64,000 nt of DNA from contig VNKQ01000012.1 in the NCBI GenBank assembly GCA_016508695.1, positions 930,001-994,000 on the forward strand, written 5' to 3'. Below are positions 12,760 through 25,500 of this stretch, one piece after another (within the stretch, counting starts at the first letter, position 1; every line of letters starts with the position of its first letter). The notes under the pieces were generated by a model, which was not told the origin of the DNA, did not search any database, and was given only the letters and a program-made list of their open reading frames with translations. This DNA is from Hyphodiscus hymeniophilus (lineage: Eukaryota; Ascomycota; Leotiomycetes; Helotiales; Hyphodiscaceae). The translations under genes and the position numbers were made by a program.

Positions 12760-13605
12760 TTATGTAGCGAGAAAAACAATTCGCGACCTTATTGGCTTGC
12801 CTAGTAGGTTACTCGAGGGTAACTTAGGTTTATAATACAAGATTGCCCTTTCTGCACAGACCTCGCCAGCAACATCTTCCGGTTCGCGAGTGATAATAGT
12901 AATTCGAGGCATGGTAGGCTGTCTCTCGACGGTGAAATCGTGAAGCGACGTGCCTCGCCGATCCTGAGTTTCTTCAGCCCAGTACTGTTCCATCAAGCTT
13001 TTGCTAATAACCTCCGCCATCATGTCGGCAGCGACTCGCACATCGTCACTGCCGTCAATATGCTGGATCTGGACCTCTTTCAGGTTGGGGAAGGAACTCA
13101 GATGTTTCGCAAGGAGGACTCGTGAGGCTGCATCTAACTTGCTACCAAGTGAAATCAGATGAACCGCATGATTGGATCCAGGCGCACCAGCAAAGCGAAC
13201 AAAGTCGGCCTCATATGGGAAGACGAGCCAGTCGATTTTCGGATCGAAGAATACCTGACGAGGGGTGCGACCGTCGAAGTCTGTCTTTAAGTACTTTTCC
13301 ATATGAAAGTGATACTCGTTGCTGTCCAGGTTAGGGTAAAGCCATTTAGGACGAGCATAGGAGTTGGTAAAGACGCATGGAGTGCCAGAAGCATCAGTGC
13401 TACGTGAGCGCCCACTGAGGTAGATTTGCTGGGGAGTGGCGTCGTTAGGGCCATAACCGCTCTGGGTCGATGGCGGGCACTCAGGATAGTCTCGAAATAC
13501 TGGGTAAGGCATGACTTTTACTTTGACAACTTGAATGTGTTGTGAGAATCGTTTGTAGTGATGTGGAGAAGTAGCGTTGTGGGCACTAGGTTGATGAGCT
13601 CTCAA
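12760..13605 (-). CDS. Hypothetical protein, possibly 2EXR-like
   Basis: Single-exon frame of 281 codons; the Met at 13512 (giving 250 aa, MPYPVFRDYPECPPS...) may be the true start because the 31 residues before it are low-complexity and His/Ser-rich. Visible features are RQVFFDPKIDWLVFPYEADF near residues 114-133 and a following HLSSFPNLKEVQIQHIDG. This pattern, a 'structure predicted to be a measured strand, then a leucine-rich level comparison', resembles the second half of fungal 2EXR-domain proteins, but the opening FxxLPxELRxxIW motif is absent. The function is unknown, and the family suggestion is tentative. Upstream lies a degenerate repeat (13690-13850). Confidence 0.55.
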   Translation of the reverse strand: MRAHQPSAHNATSPHHYKRFSQHIQVVKVKVMPYPVFRDYPECPPSTQSGYGPNDATPQQIYLSGRSRSTDASGTPCVFTNSYARPKWLYPNLDSNEYHFHMEKYLKTDFDGRTPRQVFFDPKIDWLVFPYEADFVRFAGAPGSNHAVHLISLGSKLDAASRVLLAKHLSSFPNLKEVQIQHIDGSDDVRVAADMMAEVISKSLMEQYWAEETQDRRGTSLHDFTVERQPTMPRITIITREPEDVAGEVCAERAILYYKPKLPSSNLLGKPIRSRIVFLAT

Positions 13606-13689
13606 TCTGGTGCTTTTGTGATGTGTGTAAAAGAAAGTCTGAATGGAGAGGGCTGCGCAGTTTTATAGCCGCATATTCCAAGTACTGCG

Positions 13690-13850
13690 CTGTTCTAGAC
13701 TTGTTTTGATTGCTGTTCAGAAACTGTTTAGAAAACTTCAACGATTCAACAACTGTTTAGACAAGTGTTCAAACAACTATTTACTTAATTGTCCCAAAGA
13801 TTATTCAGATAGCTGTTCAAACGACTGTTCAAACATCTGATCGGATGGCA
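13690..13850. repeat. Degenerate short tandem repeat (CTGTTCAAACRA-like)
   Basis: Variants of CTGTTCAGAAA, CTGTTTAGAAAA, CTGTTTAGACAA, GTGTTCAAACAA, CTGTTCAAACGA and CTGTTCAAACAT recur about every 12-20 bases. The copies differ by substitutions and small length changes. The array lies upstream of the minus-strand gene at 12760-13605, near its likely promoter. It might be a slipped minisatellite or a cluster of protein-binding sites. Confidence 0.5.
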
Positions 13851-14007
13851 GTTCAGAAGCCTGGGATACCTTCAATAGGTATCGGATTGAGTCACAAGAT
13901 AACAGTACCAGAGACCTTTGCCACGAGTCATATAACGGCCGTGATATGGAAAGGAGGGGCGGTTCTATACCTCGGCCTTAACAATGCCCTAAAAGGCTGA
14001 ACTTTGC

Positions 14008-15219
14008 TCATGGATCGACCAGAAAGTCTAATACCAGCTTATTGAATAATGTCGGTTTCTCCCAATAGCACCAATGCCCACCCCAATCCACAACCTCCCC
14101 CCTCCTCTTCCTTCTTTCACCCCTCCATTCACAAATTCAACGACCTTCATCGGCCCATCTTCAGGAAAACATCCACTCCTACTACTTGCAATGACCAGTA
14201 CTTTTGTCTTGCTTCCACTCTTAGGCCCTAAGGTAGCACATATACTTTCCCTCCAATCCAGCGCCGTATGATCGGCCATTAGTTTTCCGTACCACTCCGG
14301 ATTCCCTTTCATTGCCTCGCTGAGGAAGAAAGCTTCATCACTCTGCAGCATTTCTGCACTCACGTTATCCGTAGGCAACGGGTGAGAGCGATACGATAGA
14401 CACGCCGCGATGGTCCCCTTGTGGGTAGTTTCAGGAGAGAATGCGAGAGTAGTCTGCAATGCCGCGACAGCAGGCGCAGAATTCATCCCTCGATTGCAGA
14501 AGCGACTATCCCACCCATCGAGAGTAGAATTCTGCAGCGGGCTTTGATCCACAAAAATCATATGTGTGAAAGAAGAAGTGGAAAATAATTCTGCGTAACA
14601 CCAGAGGATGGAACAGCCGAGACTTCCTCCGAGTGCTTTGAGGGATTTGAATTTGGTGTCAGATTGCGAACCGAGGTGCAAGATCAGTTCGTGCAAGTCC
14701 ATGGCTAGTCTACTGACGTGGAAGCCGTGTTTTGGCTTTGAGCTTGAGCCGTGGCCGCGGAGGTCGGGTGCGATGAGATGGTATTTAGACGAGAGAGCGG
14801 GGATGTTGCGTTGCCAGACTGCAGATGAGCCTGTGAAGCCATGAATCTGGGGGCCGCGTTAGCAATTGTTGTTAGACAAAGACGTAAACTCCATAGTAGT
14901 TTTCTTTGCTATAGGAACAAGAAAATAGATATTGAGAGGACAAGACGGTATACAAAGGGTGATAACTTCGAAACTCGCCGAGAAAGTCTACCTCCAACGA
15001 ACTTTATCTTAACGAAGGGAAAACGCTAGGCTGAGATGTGAAAAGCGTCAAGCTCTTTCAGCAGCGATGGCTGTGGAAATACGAACTATGGAGCGTCAAA
15101 AGACCAAGCAACAAGCAACGCACCAGTATCAAAGTATCCTTCTTCACCGCCCCAGGATCTGTGGAGGCAGTATCTATGTATTTGATTGTGACTCCATCAT
15201 TCGTTTCAAAGCTTTTCAT
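14008..15219 (-). pseudogene. Alpha/beta-hydrolase with a frameshift near its C-terminus
   Basis: Exon 1 (15219-15124, 32 codons) and exon 2 (from 14846) join across a 277-bp intron to read ...TLIL|IHGFTGSSAVW, the oxyanion-hole motif. Next come APDLRGHGSSSKP and the nucleophile elbow GGSLG with Ser107. The frame in the sequence then runs to a stop at 14028 without a catalytic His. In another frame just past a run of six C on the plus strand (14097-14102, G6 on the coding strand) lies GGHWCYWEKPTLFNKLVLDF, a typical His-containing C-terminus, ending in a stop at 14008. One extra base in the G run would join the two parts. So this is either a real one-base deletion that inactivates the enzyme or a base-calling error in a homopolymer. 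The substrate is unknown. The promoter is separated from the start by the insertion beginning at 15280. Confidence 0.8.
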
Positions 15220-15273
15220 CTTGACGTAGAGAAATAGGGAGGAATTAAGAAGGAACAAAGGTATGATTTGAAG

Positions 15274-15279
15274 GAGTTG
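15274..15279. repeat. Left target-site duplication, GAGTTG
   Basis: The hexamer GAGTTG lies directly before the left terminal repeat and again directly after the right one (27035-27040). This is what an integrase-type insertion leaves. Six bases is slightly longer than the usual five, so one base may match by chance. Confidence 0.65.
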
Positions 15280-15412
15280 TAGAGGCTGGATTTGGAATCA
15301 CGTGTTGAGCGATTCCTATAGCGGTTAGCTCCTAGCTAGATGAGATCCTTCCTTTAAGGAAACCTTAGAAGAAAAAATTAACTTGCTACTTAATACGAAT
15401 AGACCCGTTTTA
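15280..15412. repeat. Left terminal direct repeat (133 bp)
   Basis: It aligns without gaps to 26902-27034 from TAGAGGCT to CCCGTTTTA. I count eight differences, all C/T or G/A transitions, four of each kind of state in each copy. The repeat may begin two bases earlier (TG at 15278, TA in the right copy), which would give a canonical TG start but would spoil the target duplication. Confidence 0.85.
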
Positions 15413-16149
15413 TAGCTCTCTCGCGAAAGCCTTAAGATTACTATAAGCTCTTCTTTTTCAAACCTTTTATTTAAGTTTATTATATAATTTAACCCTTTGG
15501 TTATAGTAACTATAATAGTCTATGTTTATATCTTTTTATAATAGTATTTAGGCCTAATTTTTTGCGTCTTTTACCCTCTTTTCTCGAACTTTAAGATATC
15601 GAGTTAATTCGACTTTTAAAGAGATTTTATACTCTCGAATACCTCTTAGCTTAACTTACTAACTACTTAGGCGTCTAAGGAAAGACTTCTCTTATATCGA
15701 TATTTCTCCCTTTACGTTTATTACTTTATAATAGTATTATTAATCGATATATCTTATTATTACCTTATTAAATATAAATACTAATTTTAAACTAAGAGTT
15801 ACTAGCTAGTTAAGAGTTACTAGCTAGTAAATCCTTAAGTAATTCGATTTTTAAAGAGTTTTTACTAAGTTAAGAGTGACTTAGAATAAGACAAAATATT
15901 CCTTTTTCTCTTAATCCTTTCTATTAAAGACTAAATCCCTTTTAAACTTTGACTAATATACTTTAATCTCTTATATTATCGAATTCTCTTAAAAACACTT
16001 TTATATTCTTCTTTACCTCCGAGTTAATACTTATTTTACCTTCTCTCGTTATAATATTACTTTAAATATTATTAATTCTTATACCTTTTATACCCTAAAT
16101 ATCTAACTCTCTAGCCGCTATTATAATAATCTTTTAGCTTACTTTTAGT
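15413..16149. other. AT-rich leader of the insertion, no frame recognised
   Basis: This is RIP-mutated sequence between the left terminal repeat and the first recognisable Gag-like residues. I looked for a 5' LTR matching the putative Gypsy 3' LTR at 21976 onward and did not find one. An 18-bp tandem duplication lies at 15793-15828. Confidence 0.6.
15793..15828. repeat. 18-bp tandem duplication
   Basis: TAAGAGTTACTAGCTAGT occurs twice head to tail (15793-15810 and 15811-15828). The exact match in otherwise heavily mutated DNA suggests it arose late, after RIP. Confidence 0.85.
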
Positions 16150-19100
16150 AGGTTAGCTTATAAAGATATAAATAAGTATATCGAGACCCTAGAGTTTAAT
16201 ATAGTAAATTAAGCGGAAATAGCTGCGAAGGAATTAGTGATAAGAGTTTAATTTCGAGTAGGGTTATTAGGTAAGGCTAAGGTCTAATATAGTATAATTA
16301 TTAAAGATATAAGAAATAGCTAGCCGAAGCTTAAAGAAGCCTTTTAAGCGAAGTATAACTATAGTGCGGATAATTTTAATTAAAAGTTCTTAATATAGTA
16401 AGAGGTTTATAATATTCGCTAAGGGGAGAAGGAATTAAAACCCTAGTATTTAAAGCGAATAGAAAAGCTAAGTAAACGCTATAGTACTAATTTATAAAAT
16501 AAAGTGGCTTATTACACTTTAAGTAACTTAACTAATATAGACCTTTAATATCGAGTCTAGACACATCTTCGTATACTAGTATAAATTAATAAAAATAAAT
16601 AACTTATTATAAAATACAAATTCGCTAATATATAAAATATATTAGTAATAGCTACTCGTTTAATAGACAAGGCGAGTTCGTTTAATAATAATAATAAAGA
16701 TAATAATAAGGAGAATATATATTAAGTACCTAGTTAAATACAAATTAACCTAGAGATACTTAAAGCCTTAAAGGTCTTTTAAGAGATATTAGCTATAAAA
16801 CTTCCCTTATCGCTATTACTATTAGCCTACGCTTAAGCTATAGCTTAGCCTCTAAACCTATATAAACTACTAAATAACTAGTTTATTAAAGGTATTACTT
16901 ATTATAATTATATAAAGTAAGGTTATATATTAATTATATACCCGGAACTAAAAGTAATAGATTCCTAATATTACAATAATCGAGCCCGTATTAAGGTAAT
17001 ATATATATAGCGTATAAGAAACGTATATTACTAGAGAAATATAACCCTTATTTACTTTGCCGTATTATTCCCAAATAAGCTACCTCTAATATAGCCTTAA
17101 AATTAGATATCTTACTAATATTAATACCCTACTCGCTAACCCTTATTATAGAATACCGCTAATATAAACGTATAGTAAGCCCCTATTAATAACGCAAATA
17201 ATAAGAAATAGACTAAGTAGTTATTTAGCCTAGAAACGCAATCCCTAGTTATTCTTAGTAAAACTTAGAAAATTATACTAGCTATATTAGTTATTCTTAT
17301 TTTCCTTATTATAAACTCCGACTCCCGAACCCAAATATACCGAGATATAAGAAGACTAAGATATAAGAGATAATTAAGAAATAAATAAGAATAAGTAAAT
17401 AAGACTAACGATGTGACTAAAGTAATATAGTATTCTTAAAATAAAAGTAAAAGACGCAAAGTAAAAGTATAAGATAGCTAGACTTTAACTTAGACAATTC
17501 CCGAAATCTCTAGTTAGTTAATAAAAATACTTAAGGAAACTATAATAAGACCTCGAGAGAATAAAGAAGCTATTTCTTATATTAATTATAATAAACTATT
17601 ATAATTATCCTTATCGACTAGTTAGACTAAAACTACTTAACGATTTACTTAAATACTAAAGGATTTTATTCTTATTAAGCTTATCGATAAGGTAAGAATA
17701 AGTAGATTTAATATTACTAATTTCCTTATAAGTACTAATATTACTCTTTTTATTAGGTAACTACTTAATCGTTCCCCTTAATATAAAGTATAATTAATAT
17801 ATATATTATAATTATTTATTTCTAATTAAAAACCTCGACGTTATTAAGTTAATATAATAGTAGTTATAAGATCTTAACTATTATTAGTTATAAATAAAAG
17901 TCTTAGTAAGTACGAAGTATAGTTTATAAAGTACTTTTATATAATAGTTTACGTTAATAATATATTATTATATTATAATATAATAGATAAAGGAGCGGTA
18001 GTAAAGCTAATTAGTCTAAAGATAATAATAAGACTTTAGCTTAAGATATATAATTTAAAAGACAACTAGTATATAAAGGTAATAGATAGAAGAAAGGTTT
18101 ATATTAACTAGTATATCTTAATAAAAGTAATAATAAAAGGAATCCGAATAATCTTATAAGTATTTATTATAAGACTTGATAACTTATATAAACTTCTCTT
18201 ATTATATAATTAGATAGCCCGAGTTTAAGCTATTAAGAATTATTATAATAGTTCTCTTACTATCTATAGAAAAACAAGAGTAATAATACGAGTACTAATA
18301 TTACTAGTATTGGCTTTAGTTATCGAAGTAGTCCCTAAGTAAGGATTTGATATTAATATAGATTCTCTAAGACTAAAAGTATTTGTAAAGGATAACGATA
18401 ACGATAAGAAAGATTAAAAAGAGATATTAAAATTACTTAATAAGGTAGAAATTATAAATAGAGTTAAGTATAAATAAAAGTACTCTAGATAAGGAAAAGA
18501 CTCGCGCTAATAAGAGTATAAGCCCCTTATTAGTATATTAAATAGCCTAAAGGACCCGATATTAATATCTTCTTTCTCGTCGACTAAAATTACTAGCTAG
18601 AAATTATAGTAAGTAATAGCTATTTATAAAGCTAATATCTTAAAAATATATAAGACAAGTTTGTCTTATAATACTTACTATTGAAACTAATTACTTAAAA
18701 TCAAGTATTAATATATTTAATTACTCGTCGCCTTATATAATACCCCTTATTAGATATATTTACTATTATTATTAATACTTAGTTTAAGAGTATAAGTATA
18801 GTATTAGGTGACTATACAAATAACCCTACCCGCGTAATATAAGCTAAAAGGCTTTTATATACCTAGAAAGATTACTTTACGTCTAGTATATAAGATATTA
18901 AAGTAACTAACCTTATTTATTATTCTATCGACCTTATTCTAAGAGTTATTCTTATTATATATAAACCTAAACGCTATATTATAAAAGAGAAGGAATTCGC
19001 TATAAAGATCTTCCCCTAAATAATAAAGGTAAGAATATTAATATAAGAATTAAGTTACTAAAGAGTAATTACTAAATTTCTTTTAAAGAAGAAGGGTTCG

Positions 19101-21975
19101 GATTAGTTAAGAGTAATTTACAATTATATACTTATTAACTCTTTTACTATTAAACCCGTTTACTTAATATATAATATTAAAAAAGTCTTAAAGGTACTTA
19201 TTAAAGATATATTTAAAGTATTTTTTTCTTGCGATACGATAAATAAATACTAGGCAATACTAATAAAACCTAGAGATAAATATAAGATAGTAATACTCGC
19301 CCCGAATAGTTAATAGCTATATTATAAAATAAGTTAAGGATTAAAGGGAGCTTTATATACTTATAGCTAGTTTATAGATCTCGCATTTAAACTAATACCT
19401 CGGTTAAATATAGTACTAGCTTTTTCTACTCTAATTAAAAACTATAATAATATAGTATTTGCGTTATTTATAAATAATTATTTAAGAGCGACTATTACTT
19501 TTGAGAATATACTTACCTTCCTTTATAAAAAGTACTTTCTTTAAGTAGTATTTGCCTCCTTTAGTTTATCCTTATTAAAAGTAATATTCTTTTATAGCTT
19601 ACTAGATATAATTAGCTTCTTTATAACCCTAGAAGGTCTATGCCTATTATTAAAGTATAGAAACCAAATAGTAATATAGCTAACTTTAAAGAATCGCTAA
19701 AGAGTAAATAACTTCTTATATATTACCTTATTCCTTAAAATCTTTATTCTAAAAAGAGTAAACTATATTATTATCCTTAAGAGATTATACTAAAAAGAAG
19801 TCTTTATTCTCCTTAAATCCGGTAGAGAATTAGTATATAAGAAATAAGTAAACTCAAATAAATTTAATTAGAGTCCGGATTAATAAAACTTATTTTAATA
19901 TATTAAAGATTCGATTATTAATAATACTATATCTAGTAGAGATAGCCTCAAATAATAGTACTTATATTATAATACTAGTAAAAGAGTAGTAAGTAATATT
20001 CTTTTCTAATTAAAAGATATACTAGCTAAAACAAAAGTAACTAGCTTATATAAGGACTAGATCTAGATTATAATATTTATTTTATTCTAACTATTAAATA
20101 TTAAAACCCGATATATAACTACCGAGAGAAAAGCCCTAATAATAGTTTAATATTTAGCTAAAGTATAATAAAGAGTAATAAAAAGCCCTTATCTAACTAA
20201 AATATATATTAATTATAATACCTTAGTCTTAACGTTAGTAAATAATACCGACTCTTATAGTAAGATCGCGTAATAGCTAGATAAGTTAACTAAATATAAT
20301 TTCGAGGTATACTATAAACTAAGTAAATCTAATTTAGTTAGTATTATAAATAGACTATCTCGACTTTTAAGAAACCTTTAAGATAACCCCTAACGATTTA
20401 ATAGAAAGAGAATATCGTTTGCTATAATACTAAAGTAAGAGCCTAGTAAACCGTTTATATATATAGACTAATAATATAATTATAATAGATTTAGCGAGTT
20501 ACATTCTTATAAAGTATATAGACTAATACTTATATTCTTACTTTATAGGGAGGCTAGCCTTTTATATTTAAGTAAGAATAAAAAGCGCTTAATTAAAAGA
20601 AAGTCACTTCGATTTTATATATTAAGAAAACATTTTATATATACTAAATAATTATTAACTATTACTATTAAGTATATTCTCGATTACAAAGTATTAGATA
20701 TTCTAAAATAGGCATATAACGCGTATAATTATTTTATAAAAGCTCTTATATTATATAAACTCTAAAGCGAATTTTACTAGCTAACTCGGGTTTAAGATAC
20801 TAATTAATAGTATAAGTCTTATAAAGTATATTAATATATAAGCCCTTGTTATAAAAGCACTAGAATAAAGCCTATATTGCAATTTAAATACTAGAGTATA
20901 ATTAGTATAGATTTTCTTAGCCTAATAAATCTTATAAGAGAGAATAAAGAAAAATATATTCTTATAATCGTCGATTACTTTTCTAAGTATATTTTCCTTA
21001 AAGCTTACGCTATTACTAATAAAGCGGTAGTTATTAATTTTTAAGTAAATTATCTAGTACTTATATTCGGATAGCCTAAATTAGCTTATTTCGATAATAG
21101 TTCGCACTTTATAATAATAAAAGTTAAGACTCTATTCGAATTATATAAATTTAATATTTATTACGCGCTTATTATATATCCTTAATTAATAAGACTAGTC
21201 GAGAGATTAGTATAATTAGTATTATTGTAGTTACGCAAATAAGTAATAAAGAGAGGACTTTAATTAATAGTATTTTGAAACTATACTTGTTTAGAAATCG
21301 CTTTTATTATTAATACTAGATATATTTATACTAAAGGATTTACTCTAGCGGAATTCCTATTAGGCTTTACTCTATTATAAATATAAAGTCCTCGAATTTA
21401 TAACGAACCCGATAAATCGGATTAGTAACTTTAATTATACCCCGAAGTACTATTAGTAATTCTAGAAGAGTAATAGAGTTTTCTTTGGGAATAATATAAC
21501 GAAATATATAACTAAGTTATTATAATAATCGCACGAGTATACTTAAAAATCGAAGTATAATCTAAAGTATAATAGACGAAACCTTAAGTTAGAAATTTAG
21601 TATTTATATAATATTATTAACTAAACAAGTAAAAGAGAAAGAAGCTTGAATTATAATAGATAGGCCCTCGATTAATTACTAGCTAGTTATTAAATATTAT
21701 AGCTTAAGTAACGAATATTTATAATAATAAAAAGATAAGAAAATATTATCTTAATAACCTTAAAGTTTATATATTATACTTAGACTAACTCGATATTACT
21801 CGATTCCTAATTAAACCCTTAAAACTTACTAAATATAATATTAATATATCTTTACTTAATATTAATTAATTGGCTATAAAATTCGCTAGTATATTAGGTA
21901 GTTACTACCTTAATCTCTTATCTCTTTATATATTCTAATTTACTATAGTCGGTTTATATTATAGCTAAGGGAGGG
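16150..21975 (+). pseudogene. Decayed Ty3/Gypsy Gag-Pol polyprotein
   Basis: Ignoring RIP-type stops (TAG/TAA where CAG, CAA or TGG would be), plus-strand reading frames give the fungal Gypsy domain order. A Gag-like N-terminus lies near 16150-17400. A retropepsin region near 17980-18270 has IDKGAVVKLIS, where the active site would be expected, followed by a DLLL-type strand. Reverse transcriptase lies near 19140-19680: FSCDTINKY, then GLKGALYTYS, then a degraded YxDD-type position near 19470. RNase H lies near 20040-20360 (TEREALALV). Integrase lies near 20950-21480: IVDYFSKYIFLKAY, a DNSSHF block, and an IIYP...GLVER-like block. A GGGAGGG purine tract (21969-21975) followed by TGTATAATT may mark the start of its 3' LTR. 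It is certainly dead: stops are frequent in every frame. Confidence 0.85.
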
Positions 21976-22562
21976 TGTATAATTGCCTTTACGCCCTAGA
22001 TATAACATTAAACTATACTAACGCCCTAGATAAAGTATAAAACTAGACTACTAATATTTGCTTTTACTTATTTTATTAGTTATTAAAAAGATAATAGTAT
22101 TATTTATAACTTATATAACTAACTAAATATAGCGCTCTTTTAGTCTTTTCGATATACTTACTACTCTTAAACGGACTAAAGGAATTTAATAGTCTTTTAA
22201 AATATATATATTACTTTATACCTTTAAAAAAGACTCTTATAAAGAGAGACTCCCCGCTAATATTAAAAATTGTTATTATAAGAAATAAGCGAGGTAAAGT
22301 TATTTTAATGCCACGATAATATTAATAAAGAACGCACTAGTCTTACACTTTAGAACCCGCGAAAAAAGAATTTTTATTAAATAATATTATTACTTATAAG
22401 AATAACTATATAACCCCCTATTACCTTAACTCTATCGAACTATTAAGCTTACAAACTACTAAATTTATTAAACTTATTAAGTCTATCGAATTTATCGAAT
22501 CTCTCTGTTTCTTAATATTTATAAGATACTATTTACTTTACTTATTATAACCAAAATCTATT
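21976..22562 (+). other. Putative Gypsy 3' LTR region
   Basis: It begins TGTATAATTGCC directly after a polypurine tract and contains two copies of ACGCCCTAGATA within 45 bases. No matching 5' copy was found upstream, so the LTR assignment rests on position alone. The 3' boundary is not visible. Confidence 0.4.
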
Positions 22563-25500
22563 ATGTTTTTAAATAAGAAATACATCCGATTTACTTACTT
22601 ATATATAATTAATTATCGAATTACTAAGCGTCTCTTCTCTACTCTTAACGCGAAGGCTTAAAAGCCCTTTAGTTAGTATATTTATTACTTACTAAAGAAA
22701 GAAGAACGCGATTATATTATTAGAGCTTTAAAAGAGTTAGAGAAGCGCGTTATCCCTCTTTAAATACTAAAGATTATAAAATAACCCGAATATTAACTAA
22801 ATAATAAGATTTATACTAAGTTTATAATAATTATATATAAAAAATAACTATTAACTGTTATTATTTAGGTTATTATCCCCGCTATTAATTGCCCTATTAT
22901 TATAAACCCTAAGGTTATAAGAAAAGAGTTAATTATAGGATTCTTAGCTATTATTACTTGCGTAAAGTTTAACCTTAACGATTTAAAGTAGCTTTATAAT
23001 ACGGACAAGAAGAGATATAAAGTTATTATTTGCGATTTTAAAAATATTCTTTAGATTATTAAAAAAACTAATAAAAAGAGATTCGCTAAAATTAAGCTAG
23101 ACCTTATAATTCTTAGAATTATAATTAATAACTTTAGTAGTAATATAATATAAACGAACTTTCTTAATAATTATATTTAGAGAAGTATTACTACTCGCGC
23201 TATTAATACCCTTAAAGTAATAGCTACTTATACTTCTTTATTTATTATTAATATTTACTTTAAAAATAATAAGAAAAAGCCGGTTTATAGGCCCGTTATT
23301 ATTATTTAGAAAAGACTAGAGTACAACTATACTTATTTAAGTATTTAGTAGTAAATATATATGAAAAAGTTAGCCCTAAGTAACTTTACTATTATTATTA
23401 ACTTTAGTAATATAAAAATAGCGAATACCTAACCTTATATAAAGACGAGCCTAGTAAATAGTTATATTAACCGAATAGAGATAGTAACTTAATAAGCCCT
23501 TTATTATATTTAGTAAATAAAGGATTAATAACGTAATATTATAAAGTTAAATATCTAAAGTAAAATTCTTTGTGTCTTAAAGCTAGCTAGTACTAGTAAT
23601 AGCTTATACCTAGCGCTACTAACTCTTAATTATTACTAGTAAGAGAAAGCTATAAAGCTAAAGATTAAGTTTTTAAAAAGAGATATTATTTAAGTTAACT
23701 TTAAGCTAAACGCTTATAAGATTCTTTTAAGTGAAAATTAGTTATTTGAAGTTATTAAACCTATGCCTTAAACCTTATAAAGAGAGATTATTAGCTAACT
23801 TTATTATTCTCGAGTATAACTTACGCCTAATACTATAAAGGAGGAGATTAAAAAAGGTCGTGCCTTTATATTAACTAAGCTTCCCGTAATACTCTATAAT
23901 ATATAAACTAATACTAAAATCTATATTACTATTAATAAATTTATAGCCGTTCGGGTTACTTTTATATACTTTACTTTTATTAAGTTTAAAAGCCATATTA
24001 TTCTAGGATAAGATATCTTACTTAATAGATCTCGACTTATTATTAAGCGCCTTTACTATAATAACTCTAATTGCTATATTTCTAAATTAATTAATATATT
24101 CGCCTATACCTTACTAATAAAGGATATTAGAATTAAAGGATATATTAATCTTATTCTTAACTAAATCTTTAAGGATTACTTAAAGGCGATATTTAAAGAT
24201 AATAATTAGATTAGATATATCGAATATTTATATTATTACTTTATAAATATTAAGGGTTATAATATTAATATTTTTTATAGTTTCCTTAGGACTAATAAGA
24301 CTTATCTCTTAGTAAATATTATAATTGCGATATTAATTAGTAACTCTAATATTAAGATTACTTTAAGTACTCTAATTAATATTACTATTAACAACTTTAT
24401 CCGAGAGATTAATAAAGTACTTAATAAAGGCAGAATAAATCCCCTTTATATTAAACTTCTAAAGGGTCGTTTCGCGCTTTATATCTTTAAAAATAAGATA
24501 AAGACTAAGTATATTCTTTTTATAGCTAATTGTAACTATTTAACTAAGATTACTAAGATTTGCGATAAGCTAGACTATTAGAAGTTATAAGAGTATCTAG
24601 ACGAAATCCTTATAACTTACCTTGACTTTAACCCGCTTAACGATAATACTTATAAGTATCTTCTAGTATATAAGGCCAAAGAGAAGGCAAAGGCTACTAA
24701 GGGTATTGCTAATATCGCTATTATTATTACTAATAAGGTTACTACTAATATCGCTACTATTATTACTAATAAGGTTATTACTATTATCGCTACTAAAGTA
24801 AAGAATAATACTATTAATATACTTACTAATATTAGAATTACTATAGCTAACTCTAATAATAATAGAATTAGCGATAATAAGGAGAACGAAAATAATACTA
24901 ATAATCTTAATAGTATAAAGAAGCGAGCCCGCTTTAAGAAGTTCTAGAAGAAGAAGCCTTTAGTAATAAAGGGATAGAAGAAGGCCGCTTTACTTACTCT
25001 TATACGCTATAATAACTTTATAAAAGGTAATATAATTCTTAATAACTATACTAAGAATAATAAGGATCGTATTATTACTTTATTAGATAAGGATTATATT
25101 AGTAATAGCGAATAGCTTATTTTTTATAGTTTTACTCTAGATAAAAGAGTTATTAATCTCGGCTTATCGAAGATTTTAAAGGAGAAACTTGCTATATTCG
25201 CTTTTATTAAGGTTACTAAAGCCCTAAATAAGTAACTCTTTCTAGCTAAGTATAAGGTTCGCAATAATAGATTTAAGGAGTATAAGCTTAAAATTACGGC
25301 TAATACTCTCGATCTCGCTAATAAACTCCGATTATCGAGCCTAATATATACTAATTTCCTTGTAAAGCTCTCTTAATACGAAATCTAAGGTTTTAATATA
25401 AATAAAAAGACTTATAAGGAATTTAATCTAGTAATAGCTATAGTATTAGATAAGACAAAAAAGATAATAGCTATTTAGAGAATAACTACTAATAACTTTA

